Below are positions 26,855 through 35,138 of a DNA stretch of 64,000 nt, piece by piece; the first letter of the stretch is position 1; every line of letters starts with the position of its first letter. This DNA comes from Chryseobacterium sp. VAUSW3 (lineage in GTDB: Bacteria > Bacteroidota > Bacteroidia > Flavobacteriales > Weeksellaceae): the NCBI RefSeq assembly GCF_002205795.1, contig NZ_NIUY01000001.1:682001-746000 (forward strand), written 5' to 3'. The notes beneath the pieces were generated by a model that did not search any database, had not been told where the DNA came from, and saw only the letters and a program-made list of their open reading frames with translations. A program made the translations under genes and the position numbers.

Positions 26855-27298
26855 TTACCCAATGGACTGTATTTCATATGAATTATCACCAATCTTAACT
26901 CGGTCGCCAATTTTTTTTCCTTTGAATCCTTCATATATTGGCGCGTTATCGGAAAAAGAAATCACCTGTTTGCCATCAATGTCGAAAACCGGCACCGAAA
27001 TTCCGACGAATAAAAAGTTTTTATCGGTTTCGATTACACTTCCCTTTTCGATCATATGGTGACTTGATTCTTTCTCGTTCATCAAAAAACTAAGATTTTC
27101 TTCGGCCTCGCTCAACATCTTTTCGAACCGCAGTTGCATATCTTTAGCCTGGGTCTGATGAGAAAAATCTTCCGGATCGTGCGTGCTTTCTTCATCCATA
27201 TCCGAAGCGGTTCTATATTGATTTACAGATTGCTGTAAACTTTCAATAACCTTACGCTGTTCTGCGATAAGCTGCCCAATAATTAAATCCCTTTTCAT
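26855..27298 (-). CDS. Divergent Gre-factor-like protein
   Basis: A 147-residue protein with the layout of a transcript-cleavage factor of the GreA/GreB family: an N-terminal coiled coil (about 1-85) and a C-terminal FKBP-like domain with FKGKKIGDRVKIGDNSYEI, close to the GreA end. The acidic tip of the coil, DMDEESTHDPEDF, is longer than in GreA. Bacteroidota carry several such proteins, and the role is probably in RNA polymerase secondary-channel binding. A start six to nine bases upstream (27307) is possible. It has a TAAATTTG promoter box. Confidence 0.8.
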   Translation of the reverse strand: MKRDLIIGQLIAEQRKVIESLQQSVNQYRTASDMDEESTHDPEDFSHQTQAKDMQLRFEKMLSEAEENLSFLMNEKESSHHMIEKGSVIETDKNFLFVGISVPVFDIDGKQVISFSDNAPIYEGFKGKKIGDRVKIGDNSYEIQSIG

Positions 27299-27321
27299 GA
27301 TTTTCATTTTTTGATGGTTAA

Positions 27322-27329
27322 CAAATTTA
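27322..27329 (-). promoter_or_regulatory. -7 promoter box of the Gre-like gene
   Basis: TAAATTTG on the minus strand, 24 bases before the start codon at 27298. Confidence 0.5.
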
Positions 27330-27382
27330 CTAAAAATATCTGCCTTTTTCGGGGTCGATATGTGATTTTTGAATTAAAGATT

Positions 27383-29371
27383 TTAAAAATTCAGATTCAG
27401 ATTAAGGTAAAAATTTCTTCCGGGACGCGGAATTTTGTTCCAGTCAGCATACGTTGTGTAAAGTCGGTCGAATATATTTTCAACGCCAATTTTAGTTAAA
27501 ACTTTCACCCCGTTAAAGCTGAACTGATAACCTGCATTAACATTAAAGATTGTGTAGTCCGGCGTTTCTGTTTCACCGTAAACAGCTGCAAAATCACGGT
27601 ATCTGGAATTGCCGAAAACTGAAAATTCTGCGGAGAATTTGTTTTTGTAAAATTGTAATGCCGAACGGTAACTCAACGGACTCATAAACGGAAGATTTTC
27701 TTTGCGGTAATCCTTTCCGCGGGCATAGGTAAACTGCGAATTCCATTTTAGAAAAGAAAAAAGCTGAACCTGCGTATTGAGATCTGCATTAAAAATTGTG
27801 GCATAATCCAGAGAGCCATATTGTTTTACACCCTTTCCACCAATCGTCATCGGTACGAGTCCTCCAATAACTTTTCCAACGATATAATCTGAAATATGGA
27901 AATAACTGGAAGAAAGTTTTACTGAAAATTTTTCATTTTTAAAGGCGGCAAAAGCATTGGCTTCCAGCGACGATTCATTATTAAGGTTGGGATTCCCGAC
28001 ATAATCGTACTTTTCGGCACTGTTGAAAAGGTAAAAACCATATCCTTCCGATACCGAAGGAGCGCGGTCGCCGTAACCACCACCAAAACCGAATTCAAAC
28101 ATATTTACTGAATACTTATATTTTGCAGAAATGCTTTTCAGCAGACGGTTTTTCTGGCCATCCATTTCTGGGTAAAAAATCTGTAGACTGTTCAGTCCAA
28201 ATTCACTTTCCACTCTATTTGAATGGAAACCCAGCGATCCTGAAATCTGAAGCGAAGAATTTCCGTTCAGATTAAAATGATCATCAAGATAGATCCCCTG
28301 AAATAATGTTCTCACCTGAGGCCACGTGTACATAAACATCAGTTTTTCGTTGGAATTGGCTGGATACATGGTCATTTCAGCCGTTGACAAATTCGAAAAA
28401 CCGTTAAGGTTTACGGTAAAGTGATGGTCGGGCAACTCCGCATAAAGGTTGGTAAAATAACCAAAAGTCTTGCTCCAACCCGGCATATCCATATGTATGG
28501 GAACTGCGGGACGTTTGGTATCATCCATTCTGTGCGTGATGTTATTAAAATAAACCTTAGTTTCCCAGTTGGTGAAGAAATCTGAAACGGGAACGAGCTG
28601 GAATTTTACTGAACTGATCAGCGCTTCAGCCAGTGAAATGTCCATAGGCAAAGCCGGATAACCTACATCGGTAGCTTTATCGTAAATCACGGAGGCTTCG
28701 AGCATTTTATTGTCGCCTAATTTAACTCCGGAATTTCCTGAAAAATTAATTTTTCGGAATTGTGAATATGGAACATCTGTACCACCGCCAGCCTTATAAT
28801 TATCAGCATCTCTGGACATCACATTAAAATCTGCAAAGAACTTTGGCGCTTTATAGGCCGCTGAACCGCCGAAAATCTTCTGTCTGTTAACGCTTTCAAA
28901 GCCTGAATTTACACCGAAACTCCATTTTTTTTCACCAAATCCTGTCCGGTTTCTTTTCAGATCAATTGCTCCGCCAATCGTGTTGCCATGCGCTGTTCCA
29001 GCCTGTCCTGAACTGATTTCCGCTTCTGAAAGATTCGATATTTCCACATAAGAAGTTACAGGGTCCATTTTATCTGTACATGCCCCGAAAATCCTCATAC
29101 CGTCAATGGTAATTACCGTTCTTTCGGTTGGCATATTGTTCAGCAGCGGTTCCCAGGCGTAGGCTCCGCGCTTGATCATTTCTATTTTTGCTGATTTCTG
29201 CAGATATTCGTCAATGGAACTCAGGGGTTTGGAATCCTTCGCAGAAATTCGGTTGGTACCGATAACCACAACTTCCTGAATGCTGTGGTGCTGCAGAGAA
29301 TCCGGATTGATGTTTTGAGCAGCGGCTGCCACAGAAATAAGTATTGAAATCAGGACGAAATTCTTTTTCAT
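27383..29371 (-). CDS. TonB-dependent receptor
   Basis: A 662-residue outer-membrane receptor for TonB-dependent uptake. A Sec signal (ending near AAAAQ) is followed by a plug domain (about 30-150, with ISSGQAGTAHGNTIGGAIDL) and a 22-strand barrel ending in LNLNLNF. No carboxypeptidase-like N-terminal domain is present and the protein is short for a glycan (SusC-like) receptor, which suggests a small substrate. The operon upstream codes for a His/Met-rich lipoprotein and a small cysteine-motif protein, so copper or another soft metal is the likely substrate. That is inference. A 10-base inverted repeat lies just ahead of the gene. Confidence 0.9.
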   Translation of the reverse strand: MKKNFVLISILISVAAAAQNINPDSLQHHSIQEVVVIGTNRISAKDSKPLSSIDEYLQKSAKIEMIKRGAYAWEPLLNNMPTERTVITIDGMRIFGACTDKMDPVTSYVEISNLSEAEISSGQAGTAHGNTIGGAIDLKRNRTGFGEKKWSFGVNSGFESVNRQKIFGGSAAYKAPKFFADFNVMSRDADNYKAGGGTDVPYSQFRKINFSGNSGVKLGDNKMLEASVIYDKATDVGYPALPMDISLAEALISSVKFQLVPVSDFFTNWETKVYFNNITHRMDDTKRPAVPIHMDMPGWSKTFGYFTNLYAELPDHHFTVNLNGFSNLSTAEMTMYPANSNEKLMFMYTWPQVRTLFQGIYLDDHFNLNGNSSLQISGSLGFHSNRVESEFGLNSLQIFYPEMDGQKNRLLKSISAKYKYSVNMFEFGFGGGYGDRAPSVSEGYGFYLFNSAEKYDYVGNPNLNNESSLEANAFAAFKNEKFSVKLSSSYFHISDYIVGKVIGGLVPMTIGGKGVKQYGSLDYATIFNADLNTQVQLFSFLKWNSQFTYARGKDYRKENLPFMSPLSYRSALQFYKNKFSAEFSVFGNSRYRDFAAVYGETETPDYTIFNVNAGYQFSFNGVKVLTKIGVENIFDRLYTTYADWNKIPRPGRNFYLNLNLNF

Positions 29372-29397
29372 TATAATTTGTATTCAAAAATGAAAGA

Positions 29398-29461
29398 AAT
29401 GTCCGTTCAGGCTGGATAAAATAACCAACTTCAGGAAACCAATCCTTCAAAAACGGACATT
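29398..29461 (-). promoter_or_regulatory. Long-loop inverted repeat between lipoprotein and receptor genes
   Basis: AATGTCCGTT (29398-29407) and AACGGACATT (29452-29461) form a perfect ten-pair inverted repeat with a 44-base loop that itself contains an AGGA/TCCT hairpin. On the minus strand it is followed by T-rich sequence. It could be an intercistronic attenuator, a stabilising mRNA hairpin or a paired operator. Confidence 0.5.
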
Positions 29462-29499
29462 CAGATTTTGCTAAAAGACTACGAAAACAGGTATTGATC

Positions 29500-30357
29500 T
29501 TAGAACTCGATTTCGAAAAACAGTGACGATGCAGGATTTTGGTCTGTAACTTCTTCACCTTTCAACACTGTTCCGGCTGCGTTTGCGAGTTGCAGATTAA
29601 TCTTCCAATAACCGGTCATGGTAAGCGAAAGTTTTCCGTTATACAGTTTTCCGGGTGAAGTTTGGGTAGCGTTCACGTTATTTGGCGAGCCGTGATTTCC
29701 CATTCCCGGCATTCTGGGATCGATTTTCACGGTGTAACCGTCAACCACAGGAAAAGTCATCATATCCTGCATTTTCCAAACTCCAAGAGTCATGTCATTT
29801 ACAGCAACTTTTGGTGTTCTGGGTTCGATATACGCAACAATATATTTCGTGTTATCACTACCTAAAAACGAGTTTACCCTTCTTTTTGCTGAATCAGGAA
29901 CATCAACAACAGTGGTTGCAGTATAAGCCGTTCCGTTAATGGAATAATCAAATTTCAAATCCCAGTATTCCGTCGCGTTTTGTGGCATTTGGAAGACAAG
30001 ATAGCCGGTATACAAAGTGCCATCTGGGGTTACTTTGGTAATTGAAGACTTCGGCCCGGAATGGCTCATTGAAGTCATGTGCATCACGGGACTCCAGTTT
30101 ACTGACGCGTTTTTTTCGTACTGATTGCTGGATTTGCTTTTAATCCTGAATTTCAGGTCGTTATAACCTAATTGTGTCGTTCCGGTAACGGTATAAAGTT
30201 CGATGGTGTGGGTGTCATTTGAAAATTCTTTAACCTTAACCAACCCTTCAAGTTCGTTAACTGATGGCGGTGTAACAGGATCATCTGATGTTCTGCAGGA
30301 AATAAGGAAGATTGAAAGCGCAACGAATGCCACGAATATTTTTAGTGAAAATTTCAT
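29500..30357 (-). CDS. His/Met-containing exported lipoprotein, FixH/YtkA-like
   Basis: A 285-residue lipoprotein (ISCRTS, Cys near 21) lying 128 bases upstream of the TonB receptor. Two similar beta-rich halves can be seen (about 45-155 and 165-285); each contains a Met/His stretch that looks like a metal site, VMHMTSMSHSG near 92 and DPRMPGMGNHGSPNN near 217. The layout resembles FixH/YtkA-like domains found in copper-handling proteins. The expected role is periplasmic metal binding for the receptor downstream. Family assignment is tentative, and no experimental relative is known to me. Confidence 0.75.
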   Translation of the reverse strand: MKFSLKIFVAFVALSIFLISCRTSDDPVTPPSVNELEGLVKVKEFSNDTHTIELYTVTGTTQLGYNDLKFRIKSKSSNQYEKNASVNWSPVMHMTSMSHSGPKSSITKVTPDGTLYTGYLVFQMPQNATEYWDLKFDYSINGTAYTATTVVDVPDSAKRRVNSFLGSDNTKYIVAYIEPRTPKVAVNDMTLGVWKMQDMMTFPVVDGYTVKIDPRMPGMGNHGSPNNVNATQTSPGKLYNGKLSLTMTGYWKINLQLANAAGTVLKGEEVTDQNPASSLFFEIEF

Positions 30358-30455
30358 TTTTTATAAATTTTAGAATGGAGGAAATGCTTTTAAGGACAAA
30401 GTCTTAAAAAAATTAAAATTTGCTGCCCAAAAGTGAACAGCCCGATAAATGAAAT

Positions 30456-30818
30456 TTATACTTGTGGCGGATGCGGAAGAATATTCAGATAAACTTTCAG
30501 CATACCTAAATTTTTATATGTATTGATCTGCTGAATGGTTTTGAAATCTGGATTCTTGGAGGATGCCAATTCTGGTTGGTGAGAAGGTAAAATATTAAAT
30601 TCGAAACTGTATTTAACGACTTTTAACAAAGATTCGTTTTTGCTGCTTTCTTTCTGCATCTCACATTTACCATGGCAGTTTAGCTCGGGCTTTGCCTTGT
30701 TCACGCAATGGATTTCATAGAAATCTCTGTTGATCTGATAATCGACCAAAATCAGTGAATTCTGAAAACTTGCCAGAAAAATTAATGCGGATAATATGGT
30801 AAGAAAAAACCGTTTCAT
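30456..30818 (-). CDS. Small exported protein with CHGKC motif
   Basis: A 120-residue protein with one N-terminal signal or membrane segment (about 1-22) and the motif region FYEIHCVNKAKPELNCHGKC near 33-52, then a basic, low-complexity tail. Relatives across Bacteroidota share a CVNK...C-x-GKC core; I recall them near metal-related genes, but no function is established to my knowledge. It is first in the run that continues with the His/Met lipoprotein and the TonB receptor. A TAAATTTG box lies 11 bases upstream. The two cysteines and histidines could bind copper. Confidence 0.75.
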   Translation of the reverse strand: MKRFFLTILSALIFLASFQNSLILVDYQINRDFYEIHCVNKAKPELNCHGKCEMQKESSKNESLLKVVKYSFEFNILPSHQPELASSKNPDFKTIQQINTYKNLGMLKVYLNILPHPPQV

Positions 30819-30828
30819 TTTGACAATC

Positions 30829-30836
30829 CAAATTTA
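30829..30836 (-). promoter_or_regulatory. -7 promoter box of the CHGKC/TonB locus
   Basis: TAAATTTG on the minus strand, 11 bases before the start codon at 30818, which implies a nearly leaderless transcript. Confidence 0.5.
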
Positions 30837-30953
30837 AGACTTTTTCATCCGGATTAAAAATGATTTTCATCAGCACCTTAACTACTAATCTGTAGGAAAA
30901 ATTCTGAAGTCTTTCAATATTTTTTATCTTTATAAAATAAAACTTAATTCAAC

Positions 30954-32480
30954 ATGGCAGATAAAGCGAAATTTATTGAAGAGCTTTCGGCAAGATATTC
31001 TCCAAAAGGAGATTTCATAATATTGGGAAAGGGGATGCTCGATGGTGAAGTTATACCTGAAGTAAATGTTACCCTTCCCCTGAAAACCATTAACAGACAC
31101 GGCCTTATCGCCGGCGCTACCGGAACAGGAAAAACAAAAACTTTGCAGGCTTTTGCAGAACAGCTTTCCCACAAAGGAATTCCGTCTTTAGTTTTAGATA
31201 TTAAAGGTGACTTTTCGGGAATTGCTGAACCCGGTGAAGAAAATAAGAACATCAGCGAGCGTTATGCAAAAACAAAACTTACCTATCAGCCACAGGCTTT
31301 TCCGGTGGAACTGATGTCGATTTCCGGTGAAAAAGGTGTTAAACTCCGCGCAACAGTAACGGAGTTCGGACCCATTTTACTTTCGAAAATTCTGGAACTG
31401 AATGATACCCAACAAAGCATTATTTCTATCGTTTTCAAATATTGCGATGACAAAGGTTTGCCGCTTATCGACCTCGAAGATCTGAAAAAAGTCCTGCAGT
31501 ATGTCACTGATAATCCGCAGGGAAAAGCAGATTTAGCCAATAATTATGGATCTATTTCTCCCGCATCTTTGGGTGCAATTCTTCGGTCAATTGTAGCTTT
31601 GGAACAACAGGGAGCAGCCCAGTTTTTCGGAGAGCCAAGTTTCGATGTGGAGGATTTACTGCACCAAAGAGACGGAAAAGGCGTGGTAAATATACTGAGA
31701 GTAGGAAATATCCAGAGCAAACCTCAGCTGTTTTCAACTTTCATGCTTTCTCTTTTTGCTGAAATTTATATGACTTTTCCGGAAGAAGGCGATTCCGGTA
31801 AACCCAAGCTGGTGCTTTTCATTGATGAAGCACATCTGATTTTCAAGGAAGCTTCAAAAACACTGCTCAACCAGATTGAAACCATGGTGAAACTGATCAG
31901 GTCTAAAGGCGTCGGGATTTATTTCATCACTCAAATCCCCGGTGATGTTCCCGAAAATGTACTTTCCCAACTTGGTCTGAAAATTCAGCACGCATTGCGC
32001 GGATTTACCGCGAAAGACAGAAAAGAGATTTCGAAAGCAGTTGATAATTACCCGATTACAGAATATTACAAGGCCGATGAACTGATTCAGAATCTCGGGA
32101 TTGGGGAAGCTTTTATTACGGCGCTCGATGAAAAAGGAATTCCTACGCCATTGGTTCATACGTATCTCATTTCTCCAGAATCAAGAATGGATATTCTGGA
32201 TGAATCCGAAGTTACAGATTTAACCAGCCGCTCGGCACTTGTAGCAAAATACGAAGAAAATCTCGATAAGGACTCTGCTTACGAAATGCTCACCAGCAGA
32301 ATGGAACAGGCCGTTCAGAATGCAGCACCTACTCAAAAATCAAAGCCTGTAAAAGAAGAGCCCGGAATGTTCGAATCAGTGATGAAATCACGCGCCGGAC
32401 GAACCTTCACGACTACCCTTGCGCGCGAAGGCGCAAAATTTGTACTGGGAATGTTTGGTTTGGGCGGAAGAAAAAGGTAA
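30954..32480 (+). CDS. HerA-like ATPase (DUF853 family)
   Basis: A 508-residue hexameric P-loop ATPase of the HerA/FtsK clade, the YjgR (DUF853) family. Walker A GATGTGKTK is near 54-62, Walker B LVLFIDEAHLIF near 284-295, and the arginine-finger part follows (RSKGVGIYFITQ sensor strand near 314-325). A helical tail ends in a short Gly-rich basic region. Cellular role is not established; HerA relatives pump DNA in repair or phage defence. It is followed 51 bases later by a DnaQ-type exonuclease gene on the same strand, an arrangement that recalls HerA-nuclease pairs. Confidence 0.93.
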   Translation: MADKAKFIEELSARYSPKGDFIILGKGMLDGEVIPEVNVTLPLKTINRHGLIAGATGTGKTKTLQAFAEQLSHKGIPSLVLDIKGDFSGIAEPGEENKNISERYAKTKLTYQPQAFPVELMSISGEKGVKLRATVTEFGPILLSKILELNDTQQSIISIVFKYCDDKGLPLIDLEDLKKVLQYVTDNPQGKADLANNYGSISPASLGAILRSIVALEQQGAAQFFGEPSFDVEDLLHQRDGKGVVNILRVGNIQSKPQLFSTFMLSLFAEIYMTFPEEGDSGKPKLVLFIDEAHLIFKEASKTLLNQIETMVKLIRSKGVGIYFITQIPGDVPENVLSQLGLKIQHALRGFTAKDRKEISKAVDNYPITEYYKADELIQNLGIGEAFITALDEKGIPTPLVHTYLISPESRMDILDESEVTDLTSRSALVAKYEENLDKDSAYEMLTSRMEQAVQNAAPTQKSKPVKEEPGMFESVMKSRAGRTFTTTLAREGAKFVLGMFGLGGRKR

Positions 32481-32531
32481 AATTGCACCTGTTTTTTGGG
32501 AATCCAAAAACTGATGCCAGAAAAAGAAAAA

Positions 32532-33755
32532 ATGTATTCAGTAATTGATATAGAAAGTAACGGAGCAGGTTTCAGGAAAGAAAGCATTATTGAAATTGCA
32601 GTGTACAGATATGATGGTCACGAAATCGTAGACCAATTTATCTCATTGGTGAATCCAGAGAGCGATATTACGCCGTTTGTTCAGAAATTAACCAATATTT
32701 CACCCAAAATGGTGAAAACTGCACCAAAATTTCATGAAATCGCAAAAAGAGTTGTCGAAATTACTGCCAATACCACTTTAGTCGGACATAATATTGAGTT
32801 TGATTACCGAATGCTTCGCCAGGAATTTAAAAGATTAGGTTATGATTTCAAAATCAATACATTAGACACCATTCCGCTGGCTAAGAAGCTCATTCCCGAA
32901 GCAGAAAGTTATTCTTTAGGAAAACTCGTAAAATCCTTGGGAATTCCTTTGGTAGATGCCCATCGCGCTTCCGGCGATGCGCGTGCGACCCTAGATCTTT
33001 TTAAGCTTTTGATGATTAAGGATAAAGATTCCGAAATTATTCAGCAACACCATGAAGAATTAAATTCAAAGTCTTATCTCAACAAAATCAGGGATTTAAC
33101 TCAGGATTTACCGTTTGAAAGAGGGATAATTTACCTGCAGAATGCCGAAGGAAAAATTATCTTCTTCGACTTTGTAGATGATCTGAGCAAATTCGCGAAA
33201 ATGATGTTCAATTCTAAGTCCAAACGCTGGAAACAACTGCAGGATGAGGTAGAGCATATTCAGTACGAACTCACAGGAAACGATATTCTTGCAAAACTGA
33301 TGATGAAAACCAAAGGATTGCGCAAACGCGAAAATCTTCCGTTTGGACTTTATCATAAAAGCGGAAAATATTTTGTGGAAAAAGTCGCCAGTGAGAAAAC
33401 CGAAAAACCAATCCTGAAATTCAGTTCTTTTACCCAGGGTTTAAAAGCGGTAAGCTTCATCAACACTCAGGAAAAATATGTCGACCCACAAGAATTGATT
33501 AAAACATTAAGTCTGAAAAACCGCAACGAAATGTGGCTTTCCGGAGGCAGAACCCTGGGCGAAAAATCATTTGTTATTTTTGAAAAAGGCAAACTTACAG
33601 CGTATGGTTTCTACGAACTTCACACGCAAATCAATTCCTGGAAAAAAATTACAGCACTGAAAATCGACCTTAATACGACCACCGCAGATCTGCAAAATGA
33701 TTTAAAATTGGCCCTTTTGCGAGAAGATTTTGAAATTCAGCCTCTTCCTAAATAA
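32532..33755 (+). CDS. DnaQ-like exonuclease with degenerate GIY-YIG domain
   Basis: A 407-residue protein. The N-terminal DnaQ/ExoN domain (1-170) keeps the catalytic acids: VIDIESNG (ExoI), HNIEFDYRML (ExoII) and HRASGDARAT (ExoIII). Residues about 195-285 follow the UvrC/Cho GIY-YIG pattern (RGIIYLQNAEGKIIFFDF, then a helix and LPFGLY) but the expected YVGKA-Arg and catalytic Glu positions are replaced, so that domain looks inactive. The C-terminal part is unassigned. DnaQ plus UvrC-N fusions are known in epsilon-like proteins. The ATG at 32514 is an alternative start. It is probably cotranscribed with the HerA-like gene. Confidence 0.88.
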   Translation: MYSVIDIESNGAGFRKESIIEIAVYRYDGHEIVDQFISLVNPESDITPFVQKLTNISPKMVKTAPKFHEIAKRVVEITANTTLVGHNIEFDYRMLRQEFKRLGYDFKINTLDTIPLAKKLIPEAESYSLGKLVKSLGIPLVDAHRASGDARATLDLFKLLMIKDKDSEIIQQHHEELNSKSYLNKIRDLTQDLPFERGIIYLQNAEGKIIFFDFVDDLSKFAKMMFNSKSKRWKQLQDEVEHIQYELTGNDILAKLMMKTKGLRKRENLPFGLYHKSGKYFVEKVASEKTEKPILKFSSFTQGLKAVSFINTQEKYVDPQELIKTLSLKNRNEMWLSGGRTLGEKSFVIFEKGKLTAYGFYELHTQINSWKKITALKIDLNTTTADLQNDLKLALLREDFEIQPLPK

Positions 33756-33773
33756 TTTTTTTCTGCAAAATTT

Positions 33774-33781
33774 CTACATTT
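33774..33781 (+). promoter_or_regulatory. -7 promoter box of lysA
   Basis: TACATTTG, a full TAnnTTTG match, followed by a leader of about 90 nt before the lysA ATG. Confidence 0.5.
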
Positions 33782-33812
33782 GCAACTTCTTAAGATTTTA
33801 ATCTGATGTTTA

Positions 33813-33841
33813 GGCTCTGTTTCCAAACCAGAAATTAGCCT
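33813..33841 (+). promoter_or_regulatory. Hairpin in the lysA leader
   Basis: GGCTCTG and CAGAAATTAGCC give a bulged stem (GGCT/AGCC, CTG/CAG) around a TTTCCAAAC loop in the 5' leader. It is not the conserved lysine riboswitch. Whether it regulates is unknown. Confidence 0.25.
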
Positions 33842-33876
33842 CAGGTTTCGACTGTAACACTTAACAATTTACTACA

Positions 33877-35076
33877 ATGACCAACCAGGATTTATTGAAA
33901 ATAGCCGCTGAATATGGCACACCTACGTATGTCTATGATGCAGAATCCATTAAAATTCAATACGAAAAACTCACGTCTTCATTCCACAAGAGCACACGGT
34001 TTTTCTACGCTTGTAAAGCACTTTCGAACATCAACATCTTAAAATATGTGAAAAATCTTGGCGGAAGCCTGGATTGTGTTTCCATTAACGAGGTAAAACT
34101 GGGTTTAAAAGCTGGTTTCGAACCAAAGAAAATTCTTTTTACGCCGAACTGCGTTGATCTTGCAGAGATTGAGGAAGCCATGACGCTGAAAGTACATATC
34201 AACATCGATAATATTTCGATTTTGGAGCAGTTCGGAAACAAATATGGCGATGCCTACCCAATTTTCGTAAGAATTAATCCACACATTTTTGCCGGTGGAA
34301 ATTATAAGATTTCTACAGGCCATATCGATTCTAAATTTGGTATTTCCATTCATCAACTCCGGCATATTGAAAGGGTGATGAAAACCACCAATATCAATGT
34401 AGAAGGACTTCACATGCATACCGGAAGCGAAATAAAAGATCCTGATGTTTTCCTCCAAGGTTTGGAAATTATGTTTGAATTAGCGGAACATTTCCCGAAT
34501 CTGAAATATCTGGACATGGGAAGTGGCTTCAAAGTTCCTTACCAGGAAGGCGATATGGAAACCGACGTGAAAGAATTGGGCAAAAAAGTAGAGAAAGCCG
34601 TTGCTGAATTCTCAAAAAACTCCGGAAAGAAATTCGAACTTTGGTTCGAACCTGGGAAATATCTCGTGAGTAAAAGCGGGCATCTTATCGTAAAAACGAA
34701 TGTCATCAAACAGACTACTGCTACGGTTTTCGCAGGAATTAACTCTGGTTTCAACCACCTGATCCGTCCGATGTTTTACGATTCGTATCACATTATTGAA
34801 AACCTTTCGAACCCAAAAGGTGCTGAAAGAATTTACACTGTGGTCGGAAACATCTGCGAAACCGACACTTTCGCATGGGACAGAAAACTGAACGAAGTTC
34901 GCGAAGGCGACATTCTGGTTTTTAGAAATGCCGGAGCTTATGGCTTTGAAATGAGTTCCAACTTTAACTCAAGACTTAAACCTGCAGAAGTTTTATTTCT
35001 TGACGGTAAAGCGCACCTTATCAGAAAACGCGATGAGTTCGAAGATTTACTGAAAAATCAGATCGAGGTACTGTAA
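33877..35076 (+). CDS. lysA: Diaminopimelate decarboxylase
   Basis: PLP enzyme that converts meso-diaminopimelate to lysine, the last step of lysine synthesis. The 399 residues have the PLP lysine in FFYACKALSNINIL near 46-49, the histidine and glycine-rich phosphate-binding segments (GGLHMHTGSEI, LDMGSGFKVPY) and the catalytic GNICETDTFAWD cysteine near 329. It is monocistronic, with a leader of about 90 nt and a weak hairpin after it. Confidence 0.96.
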   Translation: MTNQDLLKIAAEYGTPTYVYDAESIKIQYEKLTSSFHKSTRFFYACKALSNINILKYVKNLGGSLDCVSINEVKLGLKAGFEPKKILFTPNCVDLAEIEEAMTLKVHINIDNISILEQFGNKYGDAYPIFVRINPHIFAGGNYKISTGHIDSKFGISIHQLRHIERVMKTTNINVEGLHMHTGSEIKDPDVFLQGLEIMFELAEHFPNLKYLDMGSGFKVPYQEGDMETDVKELGKKVEKAVAEFSKNSGKKFELWFEPGKYLVSKSGHLIVKTNVIKQTTATVFAGINSGFNHLIRPMFYDSYHIIENLSNPKGAERIYTVVGNICETDTFAWDRKLNEVREGDILVFRNAGAYGFEMSSNFNSRLKPAEVLFLDGKAHLIRKRDEFEDLLKNQIEVL

Positions 35077-35105
35077 AAAACACTTGTAAAATCGGGTGTT
35101 TGCTT
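35077..35105 (+). terminator. Weak hairpin terminator after lysA
   Basis: AAACACT and GGTGTTT pair loosely around an AT-rich loop, followed by GCTTAAAAAG rather than a clean T run. Confidence 0.4.
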
Positions 35106-35138
35106 AAAAAGAGGTAACTTTAATAAAATTTTAAAACA

